Assembly: GCF_900156505.1 (NCBI RefSeq)
Contig: NZ_FTPR01000001.1
Span: 1,054,001 to 1,118,000, forward strand
Length of the DNA: 64,000 bases
DNA from: Yoonia rosea
Lineage (GTDB): Bacteria > Pseudomonadota > Alphaproteobacteria > Rhodobacterales > Rhodobacteraceae
Direction of reading: 5' to 3'
Shown: positions 1 through 7,807 of the stretch, piece after piece
Layout: each line of letters begins with the position of its first letter
How positions within the stretch are numbered: the stretch's first letter is position 1
Notes under the pieces: generated by a model
Database searches by the model: none
What the model was told of the DNA's origin: nothing
Seen by the model: the letters and a program-made list of their open reading frames with translations, nothing else
Translations under genes and position numbers: made by a program

Positions 1-78
1 CCCTGCGGCCGTTTCGAACATCCCCCCACCGGTCATATCAATCTTGACCAGCAGGTCCTTACCATTTTGTGCAGCCAT
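1..78 (-). CDS. GTA major tail protein (g9-like), N-terminal fragment
   Basis: Only the first 26 codons lie in the window; the gene continues beyond the left edge. The visible N-terminus starts MAAQNGKDLLVKIDMTGGG, as in the major tail protein of Rhodobacter capsulatus-type gene transfer agents (g9), which polymerises into the tail tube. It follows the DUF3168 gene by 30 bp on the same strand, the position g9 has in RcGTA. Identification rests on the short N-terminal match and on synteny. Confidence 0.75.
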   Translation of the reverse strand, partial: MAAQNGKDLLVKIDMTGGGMFETAAG

Positions 79-108
79 CAGGCGTACTCCTTTCGAAATT
101 CGGTTGGG

Positions 109-522
109 TTACGTGTCATCCGCCACGCGGGCACGAAAATTCAGGTTGATCTGGCGCACTGCACCGGTGCCGACACGGGCCGCTTTGGCTTTGTGGAAAT
201 TCAGCGCAACAAGGCTGCCGCGTTCCAGAGTGAGCGGGGCATCAACCAAGGCATCGCAGACAGCCGCAGCTGCCGCCTTGGCACTGGCAAAGCCCGCACT
301 TTGCGTCACGACCGAAATCACCAGATCATGCCACGCCCCGTTGCCTGTCTTGTCGGAGGCATCGCGCACGTCCTCGGCCCCCAACACCACATAAAGCGGC
401 GGCAACGGGCCCGCAGGCAGCGCGTCATAGATATCCGCACCCACCAGAACCGCCAGCGCGGTATCCGTGCTCAACCGCTGAAATATCGCCGTCTGAAGGG
501 CACCCGAAACGCTATAGGTCAT
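109..522 (-). CDS. GTA DUF3168 tail-completion protein (g8-like)
   Basis: 137 aa. The sequence fits the DUF3168 family of small proteins at the head-tail junction of siphophage-like particles (RcGTA g8); it has the family's usual opening (MTYSVSGALQTAIFQRL) and a 'PYVVLGAEDVRD'-like core seen here as LYVVLGAEDVRD. Its ATG overlaps the stop of the head-tail adaptor gene by 4 bp (ATGA), so translation is probably coupled. No catalytic residues are expected. It is part of a run of GTA structural genes transcribed towards the left edge. Confidence 0.82.
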   Translation of the reverse strand: MTYSVSGALQTAIFQRLSTDTALAVLVGADIYDALPAGPLPPLYVVLGAEDVRDASDKTGNGAWHDLVISVVTQSAGFASAKAAAAAVCDALVDAPLTLERGSLVALNFHKAKAARVGTGAVRQINLNFRARVADDT

Positions 523-857
523 GGCGATACCTCTTCTTCGGCGTGGCAGGTCAGATAGGCCCCGCCTGTGTCACGCTCGGCGACCGCGTGAATATTGAAT
601 ATCCGCGCGCCATCACGCAGACGCTGGCCCGCCACGGGCCGCGAGGGCGCGCCAAATGGCGCCGCGCGGACAGTAATCCGGTAGGGCACGCGCGACAGGG
701 TTGCGGCTGTCTCGGCCTTTTCACGCCCGGCACCTGCCTTCAGTTCGGCCCAAAGCACCCCCAACGGCTCCCACTGGCGCGCATACCCCCCCGCGCCATC
801 CGCAATCTTCATGGGCGCCTCAAGGACCAGCGCACGGTTCAATTGCGGCGCGTTCAT
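519..857 (-). CDS. GTA head-tail adaptor (g7-like)
   Basis: 112 aa, the usual size of phage head-tail joining/adaptor proteins (SPP1 gp16/HK97 gp10-like; RcGTA g7). The opening MNAPQLNRALVLEAP followed by a 'GGYARQWEPLGVLWAELKAG' stretch is typical of this family, where a short beta-barrel carries a conserved W-x-EL segment. Both ends overlap neighbours by 4 bp (ATGA), showing tight translational coupling between g6, g7 and g8. It should sit between the portal/connector ring and the tail in the assembled particle. Confidence 0.83.
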   Translation of the reverse strand: MNAPQLNRALVLEAPMKIADGAGGYARQWEPLGVLWAELKAGAGREKAETAATLSRVPYRITVRAAPFGAPSRPVAGQRLRDGARIFNIHAVAERDTGGAYLTCHAEEEVSP

Positions 858-1453
858 TGGCTGCCCCCCATGAACAGACGCACGGTCCGGTAGCGTTCGA
901 TCAGCGCCTGCACGCCCATCGGCATGGTCGGGGCATTGCGTGACACATCATGGCGATATTCGTAAAAATGCGCGGCCAGCAGCATCACAGCCTGCGCAAG
1001 ATCGGCGGGCAGATCGCGCCATTCGGGGCCAAAGCCCGCCAGCATCCCGATCCGCACAGACCCGCCATGCGGAAGGTTTGGCAAGAACGTACCCACAGGC
1101 CGCAAACCGGGGCGCTGCATGTCGGGATCCAGAGACCAAAGGGCACTGTCAACGTCGGTTTCGTCTCCGCGCGCATTCACCAGCGTCACCGCACTGATCG
1201 CGCTGACAGGCGCAACAGGGAGCGGCTGGCGGCGCGCATCGCGCCAGGCGGTCAGGCGCCAGCTGAATTCGCGCTCAATCAGGATCTTACCGGTGCGCGC
1301 CTCAATCGCGGCCAGCGCCGCACGCAGATAGCTTTCCAGCACCGCGTCTTGAACTCCATCATCGGAAAACCCCGATCCCAGGCGCAAATGGTCTTTGAAT
1401 TCAGCGACCGGAAGCGCCGAAAGCGGCACGGTGGTCTCTTCGACTAACATCAT
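854..1453 (-). CDS. GTA head-tail connector (g6-like, phage gp6 family)
   Basis: 199 aa from the first ATG of MMLVEETTVPLS. An upstream in-frame TTG at 1468 exists, but the ATG gives the start expected for this family. It resembles the phiE125 gp8/HK97 gp6 connector family (RcGTA g6), mainly alpha-helical proteins forming a ring below the portal; segments such as EFKDHLRLGSGFSDDG and a C-terminal ALIERYRTVR are consistent. The gene is separated from the capsid gene by about 170 bp, the largest gap inside this cluster, which contains a strong hairpin. Confidence 0.83.
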   Translation of the reverse strand: MMLVEETTVPLSALPVAEFKDHLRLGSGFSDDGVQDAVLESYLRAALAAIEARTGKILIEREFSWRLTAWRDARRQPLPVAPVSAISAVTLVNARGDETDVDSALWSLDPDMQRPGLRPVGTFLPNLPHGGSVRIGMLAGFGPEWRDLPADLAQAVMLLAAHFYEYRHDVSRNAPTMPMGVQALIERYRTVRLFMGGSQ

Positions 1454-1582
1454 GGAATTACTCCGCAAATTCTGGCCACGTTTCGGCCCTTAGGGCCCCG
1501 GACGCACCCGCCCCCCGCATTGCTCGGACGGAAGGGAACTGCTAGACAATGCGAGGATTGTCTTGATGTGCGCCCGGGGGTT

Positions 1583-1608
1583 GGGTGCCGCGTACAAAGG
1601 CGGCACCC
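1583..1608 (-). repeat. Strong hairpin between GTA capsid and connector genes
   Basis: A perfect 9-bp inverted repeat (gggtgccgc at 1583-1591 and gcggcaccc at 1600-1608, 8-nt loop) lies 17 bp downstream of the capsid stop codon. On the coding (minus) strand no U-run follows, so it is not a classical terminator. It could protect the 3' end of the capsid part of the message, or partly attenuate transcription into g6, giving more capsid than connector. This is inference from position and structure. Confidence 0.5.
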
Positions 1609-1624
1609 GTTTCACAGCTCAGCC

Positions 1625-2806
1625 CTAGCTGACTGCGAACTTCAGCAGCTTGATCGCCGCAAAATCGCTGACTGCACCGCCCACGCGCTTGGTGGCATAG
1701 AAAAGCACATGCGGCTTGGCCGAGAACGGATCGCGCAACACGCGCAGATCAGGGCGTTCAGCCACGGTATAGCCGGCACGGAAGTCACCAAAGGCCACGG
1801 CCATTGCGTTATCGGCAATATCGGGCATGTCCTCGGCGATCAGCACGCGGTAGCCCAACAGACGCGCAGGCTCGCCCATCGCCAGACCATCGACCCATAC
1901 GAAACGGCCGTCGTTATCCTTGAGCTTGCGGATATGACCTGCGGTCTTGGAGTTCATCACAAAGGTCGCATTTGCGCGGTATTCGGCCCCCAGCGCATAG
2001 ACCAGATCAATGATCGGATCCGCACGTGTAATGCCGCCCGCCGTCTCGGAGGGCACATAGCCAAGATTACCCCAAGTCCAACTGTCGTTCTCCACCGTGC
2101 CATACGTCAGCATGCCGGTTGGCTTGTCCACGCCATCACCGTCAATAAAGGCGCTTGCTTCGGCACGGGCGAATTTGTCTGCGATCCGGCCTGCCAACCA
2201 GCCCTCGATGTCGAACGCACTGTCATCCAGCAAACGCTGCGATGCCTTGGGAAGCGCGGACAGTTCATGCAGCGGAATGGAAATCCGCTCAATCCGCGGT
2301 GTGTCGGTTTCCGTGACCGCACTGCTCTCTGTGGCCCAACCCGCACCCATTTCCGAGTGATCAACCAGCACGTCATAAGACGTCGCATCAACATTCACGA
2401 CACTGGCAATCGACCGGATCGACGCGGTCGAAGACAGCGTGTTCTGGATCGTTTCGGCAGTTTGCGGATCGACCAGGTAGCCCCCGTCAGCGGCAATCGT
2501 CGTTCCCAGCGCCTTGCCTTCCAGCTCAAGGCCACGCAAGCCATCATCATCGCCAGAGCGCAGATAAGCGGCAAAGGCCTTCTGGTGCGGCGCATCCTGT
2601 GATGCCGCATGGGCCAGTGCCGTGCGGGTCGTCATCATTGTCTTTCGGTCCAGCTTGTTCATCCGGTCATCCTGTTTTTGAAGTTTGGCATTCACGCCGT
2701 GGGAAAAGTCTTTGAAGTCGCTCATAAATCCGGCAATCGCCGTGTTCAGAGCCTGGGCAGGAGACACATCTTCCCCGCCCCGAGAATTGCTCTCAGTTGC
2801 TGTCAT
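1625..2806 (-). CDS. GTA major capsid protein (g5-like, HK97 fold)
   Basis: 393 aa. The N-terminal ~100 residues form a charged, helix-rich delta-domain (FMSDFKDFSHGVNAKLQKQDDRMNKL), followed by the HK97-fold core with the typical VDPQTAETI and 'SIRSIASVVNVDATSYDVLVD' region. In RcGTA g5 the N-terminal part is removed by the g4 protease during maturation. The next gene upstream is the protease, as in HK97-type cassettes. The capsid packages the terminase-cut host DNA. This is the most recognisable structural gene of the cluster. Confidence 0.93.
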   Translation of the reverse strand: MTATESNSRGGEDVSPAQALNTAIAGFMSDFKDFSHGVNAKLQKQDDRMNKLDRKTMMTTRTALAHAASQDAPHQKAFAAYLRSGDDDGLRGLELEGKALGTTIAADGGYLVDPQTAETIQNTLSSTASIRSIASVVNVDATSYDVLVDHSEMGAGWATESSAVTETDTPRIERISIPLHELSALPKASQRLLDDSAFDIEGWLAGRIADKFARAEASAFIDGDGVDKPTGMLTYGTVENDSWTWGNLGYVPSETAGGITRADPIIDLVYALGAEYRANATFVMNSKTAGHIRKLKDNDGRFVWVDGLAMGEPARLLGYRVLIAEDMPDIADNAMAVAFGDFRAGYTVAERPDLRVLRDPFSAKPHVLFYATKRVGGAVSDFAAIKLLKFAVS

Positions 2807-2838
2807 AATCAGTCCTTTGATCTGTCCTTCGGGCGGGG

Positions 2839-3369
2839 TTAGTCCCGCGCCATCATGCGGCGCGCACCCTCGAATGCCGCAGCCATCTCACGCAGTGCGG
2901 TCTCCGCGGGGTCCTCCCCCTTGGCACCCACACGCGCATCAGGAAGCATCGGAAAGGTGACCAAAGACACCTCCCAAAGTTCCAACTCAGACAACAGGCG
3001 TCCGCCTTTGTCGTCTTTGCGGGCCTTCACGGTGCGATACCCGATGGACAAGCCATCAATCGCGCCCGCCGCAATCAGCGACGCAGCCTCGCGGCCCTTG
3101 GCCACATCTGTCAGCAAACGCCCCTTGACCCAAAGCCCCTTGGCATCCTCACGCACCTCGTCCCACACCCCAATCGGCTGGGCGGGGTCGTGTTGCCACA
3201 ACATCTTGACGCCACGCCCTTTCGCGAGCGAGGCCCCGTAAGCGCCCTTTTCAACGGTGTCGCCACCTTGATCCGACAGCCCAAAGACCGAGGCATAGCC
3301 ACTGATCGTGGTCCCGTCGGTGACGGTCACTTCCGTTCCCAAGGCGCTAAACTTATGTTCCAAATTCAT
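2839..3369 (-). CDS. GTA prohead protease (g4-like, HK97 family)
   Basis: 176 aa, normal for HK97-family prohead serine proteases (peptidase family U35/S78). It opens with a beta-rich segment (ISGYASVFGLSDQGGDTVEKGAY), has the MLWQHDPAQPIGVWDE motif with the conserved histidine, and LSIGYRTVKARKDDKG containing the conserved serine/glycine stretch, then an ELWEVSLVTFPMLPDARV signature. It cleaves the capsid scaffold domain. Its ATG overlaps the stop of the small membrane protein gene by 4 bp. Confidence 0.92.
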   Translation of the reverse strand: MNLEHKFSALGTEVTVTDGTTISGYASVFGLSDQGGDTVEKGAYGASLAKGRGVKMLWQHDPAQPIGVWDEVREDAKGLWVKGRLLTDVAKGREAASLIAAGAIDGLSIGYRTVKARKDDKGGRLLSELELWEVSLVTFPMLPDARVGAKGEDPAETALREMAAAFEGARRMMARD

Positions 3370-3578
3370 GTCCGAACCCCGCTCAGTGCTTTGACAATTT
3401 CAAAAATCAATAATCCCGCGCAGCCGCAAACAATCAGCCAGATTTGCCATTCCAGCCGTGCAACGATGAATTCAATCTGGCTCAGGCGCACATCAACCTG
3501 CGCAAACCAGTAATCTGTCACGGGCGGCGGTGCGTCGCGGCGCGGCGTGCCGTCCAGTTCAACAACCTTACGATCCAT
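3366..3578 (-). CDS. GTA small membrane protein (g3.5-like)
   Basis: 70 aa. One hydrophobic segment near the C-terminus (IWLIVCGCAGLLIFEIV, about residues 46-62) follows a short helix. It sits between portal and prohead protease, the place of the small orf g3.5 in RcGTA. A GTG one codon upstream (3581) is an alternative start; the ATG is preferred. It overlaps both neighbours, so it is likely translated by coupling. Its function in GTA particles is not known to me. Confidence 0.72.
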   Translation of the reverse strand: MDRKVVELDGTPRRDAPPPVTDYWFAQVDVRLSQIEFIVARLEWQIWLIVCGCAGLLIFEIVKALSGVRT

Positions 3579-4749
3579 CACCCACCTCCAAGGCCGGCAA
3601 GCCCAACAGATTGCGCTTTTCTGCCGCTGTCAGGAAATCCGCCTCACTGACGCGCCGCCACTGGGCATCGCGCTCGGCAGAAAGCGCCGAAATCTGGTCC
3701 AGATCAGGGCGCAACGCCACCTCTTCGCCGCCATGATCCGACAGCCAGACCGCAATCGCGCTCAGCACGCGGGTGGCCAGTGGCAGCACTGTCAGGCGGT
3801 AAAAGGCGCGGTTGGCCTCTTGGTAATTGGCATAGGTCGCATCACCCGGAATCCCCAAGAGCATCGGCGGCACGCCATAGGCAATCGCGATCTCGCGCGC
3901 AGCGGCCTCTTTGGTTTTCTGGAATTCCATATCCGAGGGTGAGAACCCCATCGGTTTCCAATCCAGGCCCCCTTCCAGCAACATCGGCCTGCCCGCATTG
4001 CGCGCGCCCTGATGCTGGGTCTCCATTTCGCCCAGCAGCCGGTCATATTGATCCGCCGTCAGCGATGATTGCCCATCCGCCCCGCGATAGACCAGCGCAC
4101 CCGATGGGCGCGCGGCATTGTCCAGCAAGGCCTTTGACCACCGCGACGCTGCATTATGTACATCAATCGCCGAGGCCGCCGCCTGTAGCGGTGAAAACCC
4201 GTAATGATCATCCTGCGGATGGAAACTCTTGATATGACAGATCGGGCTTAGCCCCTCGGCCACGGCAAAACGGTGTTTGCGCCCATTGACCAGATATTCA
4301 TAGCCCACAGGCCAGCCATCCACACCCGGTACCACAGACATACGGTCGGAGCGCAGCACATGCATCTCGACAGGCAGCCCCTCATCGGCCACAGCCTCCA
4401 GATAGCCATTGCCTGTCAGCAAAACCTGCCCGAAGAGCGCTTCCAGCAACTCCGCCCGCCCCTGCCCTGCATTGGGCCGCGCCAAAAGCGACTGGACAGG
4501 GTGGGTATCATAGCGCCGCGCCGCGTCCTGCACGACCACAGGCAGCGCGGCTGCAGCCTCTGCAATCATCTTCACTGCCCGAAAGCCGATGGGATTGCCG
4601 GTGAAACCCGCCCGCGTCAGCGACACCACATCACGCGGCGACCAAGCAACGCGACCGGCACCGGACATCGCCATCACACGCCCTGTGGCCGAGGCTTTCA
4701 CCTCGACAGGGGCCGCTTCTGGCTTGGTACGGTTTAAAAAATCAAACAT
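3568..4749 (-). CDS. GTA portal protein (g3-like, HK97 family)
   Basis: 393 aa, matching HK97-family phage portal proteins. Visible family features are the N-terminal GFTGNPIGFRAVKMIAEAAA, the LLARPNAGQGRAELLEALFG segment, LTGNGYLEAV, and IAYGVPPMLLGIPGDATYAN followed by YQEANRAFYR, the most conserved portal motif. The portal forms the dodecameric DNA entry vertex and docks the terminase. The gene lies 112 bp downstream of the large terminase gene on the same strand and overlaps the g3.5 start. Confidence 0.93.
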   Translation of the reverse strand: MFDFLNRTKPEAAPVEVKASATGRVMAMSGAGRVAWSPRDVVSLTRAGFTGNPIGFRAVKMIAEAAAALPVVVQDAARRYDTHPVQSLLARPNAGQGRAELLEALFGQVLLTGNGYLEAVADEGLPVEMHVLRSDRMSVVPGVDGWPVGYEYLVNGRKHRFAVAEGLSPICHIKSFHPQDDHYGFSPLQAAASAIDVHNAASRWSKALLDNAARPSGALVYRGADGQSSLTADQYDRLLGEMETQHQGARNAGRPMLLEGGLDWKPMGFSPSDMEFQKTKEAAAREIAIAYGVPPMLLGIPGDATYANYQEANRAFYRLTVLPLATRVLSAIAVWLSDHGGEEVALRPDLDQISALSAERDAQWRRVSEADFLTAAEKRNLLGLPALEVGDGS

Positions 4750-4861
4750 TCAAAACTCCTGATGCCGGTCGGTGGTGACCATCTGCAGTTCACGAAAAAC
4801 AATTTGCCTCAGCGGGATTAGTAAATTGAGACAGCAGCGCACGGACCGGCGCGCAACGCCC

Positions 4862-6205
4862 TTAAAGCGTACGAATGCTGGGGTTGCGCCACTTTGCGGC
4901 GGGTTCGATCATCAGATCATAAAGCGCCCAGACAAGCGCATCGACACGGTCCGGTGATCCTTTGCCCTCATAGCCTGCGCTGGTCATCTGCCCCATCTGG
5001 TCTTCCAGCGCAGAGAGGCCCAGCACATGCGCCACACGGCCCTGCTCATAAAGGGCGGCAACAGGTTCCGCGCGCGCAACTTTGCCTTTGCTGGCATGCA
5101 CCGAGCGGTAGGGCACCATGCCGTCCACACCGCGCAAGACGGCCTCAACCATATCACCGCCCTGATTGACCTCTGCCACCAGACGGTCGGCCCCGTGCCT
5201 GCGCATCGCCGCAATTGCGGCTTCGGCCCAGACGGTCGGACGTGCCGCTTTCACGCTGGCATCCTCTAACACCACGGCGGTCCATTGATGCGGCGGCCCT
5301 TTCATATAGACCCCCGCCACAACAATCCCGCAGGCGTCCGATCCCGCATGCGATGTGCCCGGCGGGTCGATTGCCACGACAATGCGGTCAGGCCTTTGCA
5401 CCTCGGCCACCTGACAACGCGCCAGATCACCCGACGACCACAACGCCCCCTCGACCTCCGTCAGCATCACGCCTTCCATCTCCTGCCGGCCCAGCGACGT
5501 ACCACCATAGCGGCCTTCGATCTCGCGCAGGAAACTTGCCGCCAGATTTGCGCGGTTCGCCTGCGTCGGCGCATGGGTCACCACGGTCGTGTCCATCTCC
5601 AACAAATCACGCAGCATCTGCGATTTGCGCGGTGTTGTGGTCACACAAGCCCGCGGGCTGTCCCCCAACCGCAGCGCAAACTGCAACATATCCCACGCCG
5701 CGTCCCCCTTGCGCCATTTCGCCAATTCATCCGCCCAGACCGCATCAAACTGCGGCCCGCGCAGACTGTCGGGATCATGCGCGGAAAAGAGCTGGGCCTC
5801 TGCCCCATTGGGCCAGACCAACAGCCGCCGTCCCGCAATCCACGCAGGACGACGGTCATCGGGACAGACGGACAGGATACCGCTGTCACCAAACACCATC
5901 ACCTCGCGTGCCTGATCCATCGTTTCGCCCACCAAAGCCACACGCCGCGCAGCGCCTGGCGCATGCGGCGTCGGCCCTTCGACCATTTTGCGCACCCACT
6001 CGGCACCGGCGCGGGTTTTGCCAGCACCACGCCCGCCCAAAATCACCCAGGTCCGCCACTCGCCCGGCGGGGCGATCTGATGTGGCATGGCCCAAAAATC
6101 AAACAGGTAGGGCAATGCCCGCAACTGCTCATCCGTCAGCATCGCCAAGAACGCCCTTTGCGATGAGGGCGTTGCGGAGGCGATCAAGCTGGCGCCCGAT
6201 TTCAT
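4862..6205 (-). CDS. GTA terminase large subunit (g2-like)
   Basis: 447 aa from the ATG of MKSGASLIASATPSSQRAFL. A later ATG (6142, MLTDEQLRALP) would overlap g1 by only 14 bp and is an alternative; an upstream ATG-containing extension runs fully antisense-free into g1 and is unlikely. The ATPase domain shows Walker A GGRGAGKTRAGAEW and a downstream Walker B-like FDAVWADELAKW; the C-terminal nuclease part has AIDPPGTSHAGSDACG with metal-binding aspartates. The protein cuts and pumps DNA into the capsid. In GTAs it packages essentially random host DNA. Confidence 0.9.
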   Translation of the reverse strand: MKSGASLIASATPSSQRAFLAMLTDEQLRALPYLFDFWAMPHQIAPPGEWRTWVILGGRGAGKTRAGAEWVRKMVEGPTPHAPGAARRVALVGETMDQAREVMVFGDSGILSVCPDDRRPAWIAGRRLLVWPNGAEAQLFSAHDPDSLRGPQFDAVWADELAKWRKGDAAWDMLQFALRLGDSPRACVTTTPRKSQMLRDLLEMDTTVVTHAPTQANRANLAASFLREIEGRYGGTSLGRQEMEGVMLTEVEGALWSSGDLARCQVAEVQRPDRIVVAIDPPGTSHAGSDACGIVVAGVYMKGPPHQWTAVVLEDASVKAARPTVWAEAAIAAMRRHGADRLVAEVNQGGDMVEAVLRGVDGMVPYRSVHASKGKVARAEPVAALYEQGRVAHVLGLSALEDQMGQMTSAGYEGKGSPDRVDALVWALYDLMIEPAAKWRNPSIRTL

Positions 6206-6479
6206 CCCTGATGGCGTCATAGTCGATGGCGTCTGCATCAGAGTCGGTTCCGAGTTTGTCATGGAATTTATCCTCAGCAATCAGCACCCGCAGATGCGCC
6301 GCATGTAAAAGATCAAGCTGTTTGTTGATGTCGTTCAGATTGCCGTAAGTGACCGTTTTCAGGTCATCAGCCATCTCGCGTAGCCGGTCGCGAATGTACT
6401 GCGACACGGCATCTACTTCGGCGAGCCTTTCAGCCGCCGTAACAAGGCCATCCGGCCCCGTCTTATCTGGTGTATTCAT
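6129..6479 (-). CDS. GTA small terminase-like protein (g1-like)
   Basis: 116 aa, mostly helical and charged (AERLAEVDAVSQYIRDRLRE, then DLKTVTYGNLNDINKQLDLL). It occupies the g1 position at the head of the GTA structural cluster; in R. capsulatus g1 has been described as the small terminase subunit. It overlaps the large terminase gene by 77 bp if that gene starts at 6205. There is no strong Shine-Dalgarno: AAGG lies about 11 nt before the ATG. It is the first gene after the promoter-like region at 6564-6592. Confidence 0.8.
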   Translation of the reverse strand: MNTPDKTGPDGLVTAAERLAEVDAVSQYIRDRLREMADDLKTVTYGNLNDINKQLDLLHAAHLRVLIAEDKFHDKLGTDSDADAIDYDAIRDEIGRQLDRLRNALIAKGVLGDADG

Positions 6480-6525
6480 GTTTAAACTGACCTTGGAAGG
6501 AAACTTCCGTTACGGTCGAGCGGCA

Positions 6526-6546
6526 GGGATCACGTTCATTGATCCC
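6526..6546 (-). promoter_or_regulatory. Operator-like 21-bp dyad upstream of GTA g1
   Basis: A perfect inverted repeat with 7-bp arms (gggatca at 6526-6532, tgatccc at 6540-6546) and a 7-nt spacer lies between the candidate -10 element and the g1 start codon. Its size and symmetry suit a dimeric regulator. It could bind a GTA activator or repressor, but no binding protein can be assigned from sequence alone. Confidence 0.4.
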
Positions 6547-6563
6547 CGTCTTCTAGCCTGTGT

Positions 6564-6592
6564 AAACTACGCCTGACACCGTGATAAGTCAA
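6564..6592 (-). promoter_or_regulatory. Candidate promoter of the GTA cluster
   Basis: Read on the minus strand, TTGACT (6587-6592) and TAGTTT (6564-6569) are spaced by 17 bp, matching the -35/-10 layout of a housekeeping promoter (good -35, weak -10). It lies directly after the terminator of mltG and about 85 bp upstream of g1. A weak -10 would fit a gene set that needs an activator. Confidence 0.42.
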
Positions 6593-6623
6593 CAAAAATG
6601 GCGCCACCAGAGGACGCGCCATT
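6592..6623 (-). terminator. Rho-independent terminator after mltG
   Basis: On the minus strand an 8-bp perfect stem (aatggcgc at 6597-6604 pairing with gcgccatt at 6616-6623) is followed by a run of five T. It ends the fabD-to-mltG transcription and insulates the GTA genes that follow on the same strand. Confidence 0.75.
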
Positions 6624-6649
6624 AATGATTTCTTAATAATTATAAGACG

Positions 6650-7807
6650 TTACCCGTCGTTCGCGCGCTGCGCCTCGATCTCGCGCCAGCGGGCGACATT
6701 GCGGTTATGGTCATCCAGATTGGTCGCAAAAGCATGGCCACCGGTGCCATCGGCCACAAAGAAAATATACTCGGTCGTATCAGGATCAAGCGCGGCTTCA
6801 ATCGCCGCCTGTCCGGGGTTCGCAATGGGCGTTGGTGGCAGACCGGTAATCACATAGGTGTTCCACGGCGTCTCGCCCCGCAACTCGCTCTGGCGCAAAC
6901 CACGGCCCAAGACACCCTCACCGCGGGTGATGCCGTAAATGACTGTGGGGTCTGTTTGCAGGCGCATGCCAAGATTCAAACGGTTGACAAAGACGCTGGA
7001 TACCTGACGGCGCTCATCGGGCACACTGGTCTCTTTCTCGATGATACTGGCAAGGATCAGCGCCTCTTCCGGGGTCTCCAATGGCAACCCGTCCACACGG
7101 TTCTCCCACGCCTCGGCCAAAATCGCCGCCTGCGTGTCCTGCATGCGGTTCAGGATCGACGAAACCGTATCGCCAGGCGTGAATTCGTAGTCACGCGGCG
7201 CAAGGCTGCCTTCGGCCGGTGCCTCAGTCACATCCGCGACCAGACTGTCAATCTGCCCAAGCGCGTTCGCGATCTGCCAGCTTGTCGCGCCCTCGGCAAT
7301 AACGAGCCGGAACGTGGCACTGCCATCGGCCTTGATGGCCTCATAGCTTGCTGGCGGTTCGGTCTCGCCCACCACAAAATCCGCCACCTCGATGAATTCA
7401 TTGGTTGCAGGATCAAGTTCGCGCACATCGACAAGCGTCTGGTTGATCCCTACGCGATAGATCACCTCGGCACCGCACGTATTGCGGCCACCACGGGTGA
7501 CGATATCGACAATCTCTTCCATCGACGCCGCCGCAGGCACACGGAAGCGGCCAAATTTCAGATCACCGGATTTTTCGGTGTAATCCGCGCCCACTTCAAA
7601 GATAAAGGCGGACGAAATCGCGCCCTGATCCACCAGATCAGAACTTAGCGCCTTCATGCTGCCCCCGCGCGGCACCTCAAGACAAATTGCGGCGTCCAGC
7701 GGCCCTGCCGTGCGGTACTCACGGCTACCCCAGGCAATCACGCCCGCGAGCAGGAACAGCCCGACAATCAGGAAAGTCAGTGCATTCGACGCGATATGAC
7801 GCCACAT
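6650..7807 (-). CDS. mltG: Endolytic murein transglycosylase MltG
   Basis: 385 aa, YceG/MltG family. An N-terminal membrane anchor (ALTFLIVGLFLLAGVIAWG, about residues 9-27) is followed by a periplasmic LysM-like part and the catalytic domain with the glutamate in LASIIEKETSVPDERR and the LQTDPTVIYGI motif. MltG cleaves nascent glycan strands and sets their length. The start overlaps the fabF stop by one base (TAATG), so the two genes are translated together; linkage of mltG to the fab genes is common in Proteobacteria. Confidence 0.93.
   Translation of the reverse strand: MWRHIASNALTFLIVGLFLLAGVIAWGSREYRTAGPLDAAICLEVPRGGSMKALSSDLVDQGAISSAFIFEVGADYTEKSGDLKFGRFRVPAAASMEEIVDIVTRGGRNTCGAEVIYRVGINQTLVDVRELDPATNEFIEVADFVVGETEPPASYEAIKADGSATFRLVIAEGATSWQIANALGQIDSLVADVTEAPAEGSLAPRDYEFTPGDTVSSILNRMQDTQAAILAEAWENRVDGLPLETPEEALILASIIEKETSVPDERRQVSSVFVNRLNLGMRLQTDPTVIYGITRGEGVLGRGLRQSELRGETPWNTYVITGLPPTPIANPGQAAIEAALDPDTTEYIFFVADGTGGHAFATNLDDHNRNVARWREIEAQRANDG

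Noticed and set aside
1520-2602. A 360-codon plus-strand frame over the capsid gene
   Set aside because: It is a shadow of the HK97-type capsid gene on the minus strand.
1-6479. A complete, active prophage
   Set aside because: Gene order and content match a gene transfer agent; there is no integrase, excision, replication or attachment site in the visible part.
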